Part shown: one piece after another, positions 36,785 through 47,100 of the stretch
Position numbering within the stretch: position 1 is the first letter of the stretch
Layout of the letters: the number at the start of each line of letters is the position of its first letter
Assembly: GCA_030849075.1 (NCBI GenBank)
Contig: JASAOO010003406.1
Location: 1-55,590 of the forward strand
Source: Zelonia costaricensis
Taxonomy: Eukaryota; Euglenozoa; Kinetoplastea; Trypanosomatida; Trypanosomatidae
Direction of reading: 5' to 3'
DNA length: 55,590 nucleotides
Program-made: the position numbers and the translations under genes
The notes under the pieces: model-generated
What the model was told of the DNA's origin: nothing
What the model saw: the letters and a program-made list of their open reading frames with translations, nothing else
Databases searched by the model: none

Positions 36785-39730
36785 TGCCACTGTCGCGTGT
36801 GCGTTGCCGCGAGGGCGGGTTTAGCTTCCTGGGGCGAACAAGGAAGGGTCCAGGGAAGATGGGGGAGCTTCAAGACACGCAGCGCCGTGAAGGCGGCAGG
36901 CGCGCGTGTGCGTTGGGCGATGGAGAGCGACGGTACGTCTGCGACCGATGGTTGACACGTCGGGGAGGCGAGCTCGCAGCCCCACACACTGCCACAGCCT
37001 CAGCACAACAGAAACGCCAGCACGCGACAAAAGAAAAAAGAACAACTCGAAAAAAAATGAAACAGCGATGAACGAGGGGTGAGGACGGCGCGCATGTGCC
37101 ATCTTGCGGTTTCTTGCTCCGCTGTAGTTTATGGAAGGGGTGAGGGTGGGGATGGGAGCTGACACGTCCTTGTCATGCTCTCTCTCTCCCTCTTCGACTG
37201 GGGCTACGCCGAGCCGTGACGAATTCGTTTGTCCGGCTCGCTGCCGCTTGGTGCCTGCAGAGGTTTGCTGATGCGTCAGGCGGGTGCGTCTGCGCCTACC
37301 GCTCACTCCAGCACTTTCATGTCCCCACTACTACCGGCCTTCTCTCCCTCCTTCTGGGCCACGTTGAACTACACCATATCGTCTCTCATTCACTCTCACA
37401 TCCGCACTACGTCCCCACTCTGCAGTTGGGCTGTGTGTTTCGTCCCCTTTCCCCGACTTCCTCACAGCAAACGCGGGGCCGCCAGGGCACGCCTAGCGGC
37501 GGTAAACAAAAAAGGAGCTAAGTTCTCTTCATCATATTTGTTTTTCTCCCCCTCCGGACTTACCTAGTTGCACCCTGCACCGTACTTCACTTCATCTCGC
37601 CGCCGCCTCCGTGCCAAGCGCGGCCCTGTCTGGTGCCCTCGCGAACTCTTCCCGCCTGCGTGGTCACACCTCGAGCGTCGCGATTGACTGTGCGCGCGCG
37701 GTAAAGGTGTTCCACACAAACGCTAGCGTTGTGGCAGCTCCGCCGGGTCTTCGTTGCTGGTCGCCTTGTGTTTTTTCTTTCTTTGTACAAACCTTTTCTT
37801 TTTCACGCGTCTGCCCAACTTGTCTGCCCCACTCTCCTCTTCCTCCCGCGTCCCTCCTCCTCCTCCATCGAACTGCGTTGTCCTTGCCCAAGTGCACTCG
37901 CTCGATTGCGCAAGTGACGGTCACAGCACCGGGTAGAGAGGGACAAAGGAACACGTTGGCTGAACGGGGGTCGCAGCAGAGGCGCTCGTTGCTCTGCACT
38001 CTGTGTCTGTTCAGACTTCCCAGAGGCCCTGCCCCTCCCGATCCCGCTCTCCCCCCCTCCCCCCGCGCTCTCTGCCCACGACTCGACCGTGCAGAGGTCG
38101 CAGCCTCCCCCCCCGTCGCGTTTCGCCCCGTCATACACACTTTCGAGATCATCTCGTGAACGCACCACGCTCCCCGTCCCTCTTCCGTCTCTCCCTCCCG
38201 GGTCGTCTTCTTTCCGCCCTGTAAAAAGCGACACGCACGCGCTTCGTAGAATCGCGGCGTCCCGACAGCCGCTCCGCCAACCCGGCCACTTCTTCTCGCC
38301 AGTCTCCTTCCTCCCTTTTTTGCCCTTCTCCTCCACCGTCCCTCTTCGCCGACCCGCCTTCCGCTTCCCGCTGTCTCGCCGCGCGTTTTTTTCTTCTTCC
38401 ATTTGATCTCGGCTGTGTCGTGCCTTTGACCGCTGTGGCGCCCGCGGGTCAGATTTACGCGCTTGCGCGTCTCCTCACATCCCCGCTCTCCCCTCCCGGT
38501 CGCTCCCTTCCTCGACCACACGAGCTCTCTCTCTGTGTCTCTGCTTGTGTGTCGAGAGAGTCACCCCAGCTGTGTTGCGCTCCTCCCCCCTCCCTCCATT
38601 GGTCGGAGCTCAAAACGTCACGATACTGGCGTTTACTGGCTCACTCACGTCCGTGCACTTGTACATATCTATGCATTGTGGAGGTTTGAGTGTGTTTGCC
38701 CCCCCTCGCTCTCCTATACGTGTCCTCTGCCCTCCTGTCTCCATCTTCTGCGTGTGTGTCGGTGTGTTGCGTTGTGTTGTGCTCTTTGTTGCTTCAGCTG
38801 CTCGCTACGGTCTCTTTCCCCTTTCTTCGGATTCGACCTTCTCCCCACCCCCTTCTTCGCCTCGGCACGGAACGCGCCACGTTGTGCAAGTCGGAGCAGC
38901 ACTGCGTCGCCAACTCTCACGTATCTGGTGGCTCGGACCCTGTTGTTTCTTTCCTGTTGTAGACAAGAACAGTCCATCCCCCCTTACCCCTCTTTTTCGC
39001 GTGTCGTGACTTCGCAGAAAGCGCCACGCTGTGTGTAACACGGCGCGTGTAGGGCACCTTCGGTGGTTCTACTCTCCGAGACTGGTGCCCGCACCTTCTG
39101 GCACCAAGTCCTCGCAAGCCGAAGAAAACCAACACACCCGGACCCACCCGGCATTTCGTGCGCCAATTTGCGACCACGGCTGGCGTGCGCGCGTTGTGGT
39201 AGGTCCTCCGTGCCGAGCAGCTCCTGCGTGTCTGTGTGTTTGTGTGATTGTGTGTGTGTGCGTGCGCGCGTGCAGCCTTTTTCTTTTTCCCTCCCAGTCC
39301 TTTTCTGACGTAGAGCGGAAAGTGACAGCATTGATCCTTGACTTCTCTCCCTTTCCCGATCCGGTGCCGAGCTCTTTTACCTAAGTGTTGTGCGTCCGCC
39401 GCTCTGTGTGTCTTCCCGGCCACCTGCATCGCCTCCTCGACTATCCCCCTCCTCCCTCCGGTGAGCTTCTCCAAGCGTCACTCCCTTTGTTTGTTGTACC
39501 GCGGCCTCGACGGGGCGCACTCTGTGCGTGCCTTCGTCAGCCGTTCTTCCTGTGCATAGCGATCATAGTGCGACGTCCTGGTGCTCCTTGTGCGTCACAA
39601 ACTGGCTTTTTTGGGCGAGTGGCGCCATTGAGTGCTCACCTCAAGGTTCCCCCGTGTCGATCACGACGCCTCGCCTATTTCTTCTCATCGACCACGCACG
39701 CGCCCTTCTCCAAAAGCGAACGGCGAACTT

Positions 39731-39754
39731 CACACACACACACACACACACACA
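39731..39754. repeat. (CA)12 microsatellite
   Basis: Perfect CA repeat in the 7.4 kb gene-free interval. Confidence 0.9.
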
Positions 39755-41340
39755 CGAACGCTGTGTTGCTTTGGTGACGCTTGCATTCTCGACCCTCGTC
39801 CGTGCTCGTATTCGCAAAGTGCGAAATCGGCGGGCCACGAGTCTCTTTTCTGTTTCATTTACGCACACCCTACGCATTCACAATAGTGCACCTTCGACCT
39901 CCCCCCCTTTTTCTCTTTGCCTCCTCCTCCTTTCTTCCCCCTGGTCGGTGCAGTTGTTTGCTGTGGTGCTCACCGGCTGGCTCTTGTCTTCGCCTCGCCG
40001 ACCTTTCGTGCCACCTTCATCGCTGCCACTGCACCAAGGCGGCGTGTCCAACCTTCTTTCCCCCCTTTTCTTCATCTGAGTGCGTGTGTTTGTGCGTTTC
40101 TCTCTCTCTCTGTGCGTGTGTGTGCGTTGCTCTCCTCCTTTCGGGTGTTATCTCTCCATCTCTCCCCTCTTTCCTGCATTTTCCCTGTCTTCGCGGCATC
40201 GGGCTTTCTCGACTGCCGGGTTCTTTTTTATTTTCCGTTTTCGCCGTTTTAGTGCCGCTGGTGCACCCGTGCGACGAGCTAGGCGTTGCATCTCGAGCAA
40301 GGCCAGCCGTATAGTGGGTTGCTGTGCTCGCTCTTTTTTTTTGTCTCCTCGTGCGTGTGCGTGTGCGTGTGTCTGTGCACTTGAGTCTGTGTTTCGCCGC
40401 TTGAATTGCCCCCCTTCGCTCCACCAACAACGTCACAGTGTGGAAGAGAGACACCAGAGAACACCAAAACAACGACGAGACATCGTAATCGACTTAGCAG
40501 AAAACAAAGAGAAATCGCAGAATTAGTAAAAGAGCGAGAGGTGCAGGAGCAGCGGAGTACGTCGCGTACCAGCACGTCTTGCGGAGTACTCTTCAATAAA
40601 GGGAAAGGCGCAAGTACCGGTGGGTTTGAAAATCAAGAAAAGAGTGTTGCGTGCGCACTGCCGCATCGCTTTTTTCTTGTTTTTCTCACCGGCCACTTCG
40701 GGGACTTGGTGCTCTGCACATCATAAGACGCGTGGGACACGCCTTGGCACATACTTGTATTCCTTTTTTGTTGTTTGTTCTGTGCAGGTTCGTGGGTCCC
40801 CCGCTTCTGCTTCTCTCTGCCCCCTTTCCCCTTTCTTGGTTGTTCGACTGCCGTGTGGTTCGGTGGGCTTCTCGCTACCCGCGTGTGCACAAGCAATCCG
40901 TTTGTGCGGTTCTTCTCCTGTAGTGAGTGTGTTCGAGTTGTGATCTACCCCACTTCCACTGCGCATATCCGCAAGGCATACTGACTTTTCGTAGCCCCCT
41001 TTCTCCCCGTGCCGACTCGTACGTCCGCCTCTGCCGCTCTCTCACTTGACTATTCTCCGTTTCTCTTTTCTGCTAAACTACCGTCACTTTGTTTCCGTGT
41101 GTCTCTGGTTTGAACCGCTCCACCAGCAACATCGCGTGCCTACTCAGCTCTGTCCGTTTTCGTCTGCAGCTTCAGATCCGTGACTCCATCCACCCCCAGC
41201 AGTATACGGCGGTGCCGCGGCGTCGTTGAAGCGCTTTTGTGCTTGCTCTCTCTCTTTGTGGTTTCGATCGTTTTCCGGTGTGCCTACGTGTCGCTCGGTG
41301 CTCTTTCTTGTCCGTTCCTCGACGCCCGCCCCCCTTGTCT

Positions 41341-41368
41341 CCCTCCCTCCCTCCCTCCCTCCCTCCCT
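41341..41368. repeat. (CCCT)7 tandem repeat
   Basis: Seven perfect CCCT units. As RNA this is a pure pyrimidine tract; on the minus strand it is GGGA repeats that could form a G-quadruplex. Confidence 0.9.
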
Positions 41369-41529
41369 CTCTAGCCCTTTACTGCCTTTCACCGCTTCTT
41401 TCCCTCCCCACCGCTTTCCCCTTCTTGTTTCCACGCCGCGCGTCTCCTCTTCTTGTTGTTGTTTCATCATCTCCTCGCGCGCTCACTATCATTTTTTGCT
41501 CCTTTTTTTTTTGACGGCCTGCGCCGTAC

Positions 41530-41570
41530 GTGTTTTTTTTTTTCCGCCTGCTTCTCTCCCTCCTTTGCAG
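41530..41570 (+). promoter_or_regulatory. Strong orphan acceptor-like site
   Basis: A ten-plus T run, then C/T-rich sequence, then CCTTTGCAG with AG at 41569-41570. It is among the strongest polypyrimidine/AG combinations in the window, but the next recognised ATG is 2.6 kb downstream. Confidence 0.4.
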
Positions 41571-43829
41571 TGAGCTGCACACGCCGCGTCGTCTTCCCCG
41601 CCGCCCCGCTGTGGTTGTTCGTTCTCCGTTTCCGTCACTTGGCTAGTTCTTGTGACCTCGTGTTGCCGCACGCGTAGGCTTTCTTGCGACTTGGTGTCAC
41701 CAGAAAGAAAACGAAAAAAAGGGAAAAGAGCAAAACAGCTTCACCTCACGGGCGCGCTTCTGCTTCCGTGTTCGCTGCTCCTACGGTCTTTGAGTGTGAG
41801 GGTGCGCTGCGGTGCGTTTGCCTGCCTCGTTGGCCCCGCCGTAACGGGGCGTGCTGCTCGTGAGCTCGGTGTTCTTGCTTCCCTTGACGCTGCCGCCTCT
41901 CTTGCTGCAGTCGCCATCAGACGGCAGAAGGCGCTCTTGCTTTTTCTTCTCTGTGCTGTCTGTGCAGCGAGTGCGTGCTGACGAGAAAACACATCTACGC
42001 CGCCGACAGACCAGCGCGCGTCGAACGACACCAGAAACGCAGTTCTTCTTCAGACCATCGACGACAACACCGTTACGCAAAGGTGCGGAAGCCAAAAAAG
42101 AGAGAAAAAAGAGTTGGTGGCCCACGGCAGGCGCAAGTTGTGTGCTTCCGCGTCTTTCGCATTTTTTTGTTTCTTTTATTGCCTCGGCGCAGATCCCGTG
42201 CTTTGCTTCCTCTCATTCGCAGCGTGTGCCAGTGCCTCTGTTTGTCAATTTTTTTTTTAAATTTTGGTTGTCGGTGTAGTCTTCCGCTCTCTCGTTTTTT
42301 TTTGCTGTTTGTGGTTTTACGTCTCTTATCTCTTTTCGTTCCCTTCTCGTTTTGCGGCGGCCCCGCTCTCCCGTCTACTCTCACTTTCTCCGCTTGTTGT
42401 CCAGAGTAAGTTGAGTGCGCTTTTCCCGTTTTTTTCTCTACTGTGCAGCGGGTTGCCGGCTTCACACCCCGGTCCTCCGCGTACCGGCTTCTTGGCTTTG
42501 TGTCACCCTGCTCGCCTTCCTCACGCCTCCTGCCTTTCTTTCGTGCTCGGAGCCTCGTTTCTCAGCTGAGCGCAAAAAAAAAAGACCTTTGCCGGTACGC
42601 TGCCGTGCGTGCGTGGCGGCAACGGCATTTTTTCGCGTCCCACTCCTCTCTCCAGCTCCAAGCTCTGCTCGCGTCGGTCTTGCTTGCTGTTTGCTTCTTA
42701 TCTGCCTCTTGCGTTGCTCGTTCCTTGCCGGATCCCCCTTTGTTCCCCATTTTGCACTGATCACGCCTCCTTTTTATTGTGTTGCTGTCCGCTGTGCTGG
42801 TGTGTGTGTGTGTGCTTGTGCTTGTGAGACAGCCGATCTTTCTCTCTTTCTGTGCCTGTGCATTTTGTTTTCTTTCGCGCGCTCTATCACACCACTGCAT
42901 TCGCGCCACTGGTGTGCTCGGGTAGTCTCTACTGCCAATCGCCGCCGGCCCTTCCCCGGCCTTCTAGCAGTGAGAATCGCTAGCGCCACGCTGACCTTCG
43001 CAGCCCCTTTTGTTTCCCTTTGCCTTGACATTCGACGAACAAGCCAAGCATACACACGTGCGGCAGGCGTCCGTCGCTAGAGCTGCAAGCATCTCGACGC
43101 GAGCGTGCACTACTTTCTCCCTCTCTGTCTGCGCACTTGAGGGGGGGGGTCCGACGCTGCGTTTCTCCTTTTCTTGGCTCCTCTTTCCGCGCCTGCCCGT
43201 TGCAAGCGTTTTCTGTTTCTCTTTGCGTTGAAGCGTCTTTACACGCCCGTCTGTAGACTGTGCGACGTGTTTTAGTTGCCCCCAGTGAGTCTTTTCACGT
43301 GCTTTCTTCCCTGCTGCCCCACCTCATCCACGCGCGTGTGTCGAGCACCTACAGGGCCTCTCTTGAATCGTTGCTGCAGACGTGAGAACAACCCCCCCAA
43401 AAAAAAACGACAATACAAGCACCAGCACACCTCGGTATAAGTCGTTTGTGTCCAGTCACCACCCCGCTTCTCCGTCACCTCTCTCCTTTCGTACCACACC
43501 CCGGACGCTCACCCAGCCTGCCACTCTCCCCCCATCACGTCGAAGTAACGCACGTCAACAGGCTACCCTTTGCACAGCACTGTTTTTCGTCTTTCTTTTG
43601 TTGTCTTTACGTGTTTCTTACGCTTGCGTGTCCCCCTTCCTTCCCTGATTTCAAGACTCTCCCGTTTTTTTCATTTTCGCGAACGTGCAGCTCCACCTCC
43701 GCGTCGACGCGGGCATCGTTGTGGTCTCCGTAATTGTGCGACTCAATTGCTTCCTCTGTTTTTTTTTTTTTTGGATTGCTTGCTGAATTCTGGCGTTGTG
43801 CGCCCGCACTGCCCCCCCCCATCTTGCTT

Positions 43830-43858
43830 CCCTTTTCTCTTTTTCTGTGTCGCTGCAG
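43830..43858 (+). promoter_or_regulatory. Candidate spliced-leader acceptor for the receptor-like kinase gene
   Basis: CTTTTCTCTTTTTCTGTGTC followed by GCTGCAG puts AG at 43857-43858, 318 bases before the ATG at 44177. The dense T/C tract at 44110-44160 immediately before the gene is not followed by any AG before the ATG; the other nearby AG is at 44018-44019. Confidence 0.4.
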
Positions 43859-44176
43859 TCTTGATCAATACGAACCTTCCGCTGCTCCTTCATTTCGCCG
43901 TGTCTCGTGTACCTTCCTCTGCGCAGGAGCTTGCCGTGCCGCGCGACTTCCGATTTGTGGGCGGCGTTCGCGCCTTTCCTCATCACCTCCTTGTCACGGA
44001 GTCGTTGCCTTGCCTAGCTTGTTTTCCTTCCTGTCTGGCTTGGCGCCGCGTGTGTCTCACTCTTTCCCTCTTACTGCCCCACCCTTCCACCACCCCTCCT
44101 CATCACAATCACCTGTTTTTGTTTTTCTTTGTTACGTTCTTTTCTTTCCGTTTCCGTACTCAAATTGCCTTGCGGG

Positions 44177-47100
44177 ATGGCATCCCGTAGTCGTCTGGAC
44201 GCGGTACCGGAGCGGGGGGCGACCGCGGCGGCGATCGAGATGGAGACGTCCGCGCCGGCGTTCTCGACACACGACGAGGACGCCGCCGTGAACTTTGCGG
44301 AATGGGCGATAGAGAGAAATCCGCTGGTCCCGCTGACACGCACCACCGCCGTCGCCGTGCCGGATCGCGACTCCTCGCGGGTCTCGGCCGCCGCATCGGC
44401 GCGTGCGTCGAGTCACGCGGCGGATGAGGCGAGCAGCACGCCGCCGCGTGGGGTCTCCCCACACCCGACTGTGCTAGCCAGCTCTTTGTCAGTAGACAAG
44501 ACACAAAACGCGCTGGTGCGCAAGCACGTCGACACCGAGTGCCACCGCCTTACCCACACGGGCATGAGCCCAGGGTCTGGGAGTCTGCACCTCAGAAACC
44601 GCGCCCGCGTGACCCGCATCGCCAACTCGCTGGAAGGGGAAGGGAATGCAGAGTCGAAGCAGGCCACCAGGGGGTACCCGGCGAGCGCGCTGGGCAACGT
44701 CGGTGGCGGCAGCGGCGGTCATACGAATGGGTCGTTGCACAGCGAGCACCACCGGGAGCCGCAGGACGCGGCCATTGAGCAGACGCTGATGCGCGTGCGC
44801 CGCAAGAATTGTGCTCTCCTCTTTGTGCTGCTTGTGATCATCATTGTGCTGGCCACCGCCGGCGGGGTGGGGATTGGTGTGGTAAACAACCACTTCACGA
44901 CTGTGACACACCGTGCGTACCTCGAGACGAGCGACCGTGTCATTCTCAATAGCTCGATCATGCTGCTCCGCACGTACCAGGAAGCGCTGCAGGGCGACGC
45001 GCGCAACCTCATGACCTTTGCCCGGTACAACCTCAACGAGGTCGACACCATGAACGTCTCCATGCTGCTCGACGCGATGTACCTGCCGTTCTTCGACGCG
45101 TGGTGGACGTGGCTGTATACCTCGAACTTCACGGCGTCGCACTCGATCTACGTCCCCATGTGCGCGGAGTCGGAGATCAACATGCCGGACTGCCCCATCA
45201 TGGCGCTCACCATTGCGTGTCTACCAAACGGTACGGCGCAGAGCTGCGCGTACATGCACACCGACGTCACGGAGCCGACGCGCATGATTGTCAACATGAT
45301 CACCTTCAATGCCACTGGCGAGCCGGAAATCGGCTCCTTTTTGAAGTACGTCCCGCTGGTGGTGAACTACGAGGCGAACCAGACTGACAACCAGAACGGC
45401 TTCTTCTTGAACCCCGGGTACGGCACCTCCGTAGACGGCACAACGCACTCTGTGCTGACGATGCGGCGACAGGAGCTGATCAACGGCCTCATCGTCATTT
45501 GCGACTCCGGCAGCTTCCTCGAAAAGTGGTTTCGCAAGTTTGATCGCGCGCTGCAGAAAACGGAGGACAGCTACTCGATGATCTTCCGCGACAACGGCAC
45601 GATCCTGGCATACGGCTACGGCACGGACTCGCACGTGGGCCCGGCTGCGCCGCGCCCGTGCTATGCGTGCCCGTCAATGTGCCCACCTGGGTCCTGCGGC
45701 ATCGGCAAGGCGTCGGTGCTGGACGCGATGGTGACGTTGTTCAAGGGGTCCTTCAAGGCGCACGACGTTGTACACGACGACGTGTTCAAGAACGGTGAAT
45801 TCTCGTTCACACGTCGGCTGTCCAAGTACGTGGTGGTGTACCAGGACTTTCTGCGCTTCCGCACCAGCTACGGTGAGCCCAACATCGTTTTCTTCGCGGC
45901 GTTCGCGACGCCGCTGGACACCTCGCTGGGCCGCGACGGCATTGTGCAGATCGTCATTGGGGTGGTCATTATCATCCTCTGCATGTTCCTTCTCGGCGGC
46001 GTCGCCATGGTCGCGGTGAATCAAATGCTGCGCGTCGTGGAGGTCATCTCGCGGCTCTCGACACACGCCGCGATGTACGACACGGAGCAGATGCGCGAGG
46101 TGCTGGATCGGCAGAAGCCAGGCGCACTGGTGCGTCTCATCACCTCGGCGGAGATTATCAATCACGAGTTCCAGCGCATCTTGACAAACCTCAACTTGTA
46201 CCGCCCCTTCCTGCCGCAGTCGCTGCTCACGAAGGGCGACTACGCGTCGGACGGGTGGTCGGATCGACCGACCTTGATGCACCGTGAGAATGGCATGGGG
46301 CGCGAGGCGGCAGACGACTTCTCAGTTGAGTTTGAGGACATGTGCGTGGGTACGTCGATGATGCACCTCAACAACGCGCTGGAGCGCCTCGGCACGAACC
46401 GGATGGAGAATTCGCGACTGCTGCAGCGCGGTTTCCATCGCACCAAGTCGACCATCCTCGTCGTCAGCCTGACAAACGTCGCCCTTGACGCTGGCGACTC
46501 GGTGGAGGTGGTGGACCGTTTTGTGCAGACGGTGCTGAACCACGCAGCGTACGCGAACGGCGTCGTTGAGGCGATTGAGTTCCAGAAGGTGGTCATCTCC
46601 TTCAACTCCCACTTCCCCGTGCCACGGCACCAGGAGAAGGCGTGCCTGTGCGCGCTTGCGATGCGCGAGGCGTTTCGGGAGTCGGGCTGCAGGGTTTGCG
46701 TCGGCATCGCCTCCGGCTACAACTACGTCGGCACAACGGGCACAGACGAGCACAAGGCGCGCATCATCATGGGCGAGAGCGTCGTCGTCGCCCACGCCCT
46801 GACGACGCTGAATCAGCAGCTCGGCTGCTCCATCTTCGCAACCGACCCGGTCGTGTTCGAGGCGCTGGTGACGGCGGTCGCGGTGGATGTGGTGCAGATC
46901 TACTTTGAGCACAACCACAAGTGGGAGCAGTACGGCGTCTCTGAAGTCGTGGGCAACCGCCACGCCGTCCTGTCGGCTGACATGCAGCTTGTCAAGAGCG
47001 TCTTCAAGCTGGTGCGGTACCGGCAGGCTCAGGATGCGCTGGAGATGATGCGCGACTACGTCAGCAACGCTGCCGAGCGGCGCGAGACGCTGTCGTGGCC

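Larger units (their letters stand above)
36785..44176. other. 7.4 kb gene-free interval, the longest in the window
   Basis: No open frame here looks like a gene: all are repeat-derived, lack GC-rich third positions and have no recognisable motifs. It contains a (CA)12 tract at 39731-39754, (CCCT)7 at 41341-41368, T runs, and several very strong acceptor-like sites: pyrimidine tracts ending in CAG at 40785-40787, 41568-41570, 42446-42448 and 43856-43858. It may contain a very long 3' UTR, a long 5' UTR, non-coding transcripts or a lost gene. Confidence 0.6.
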
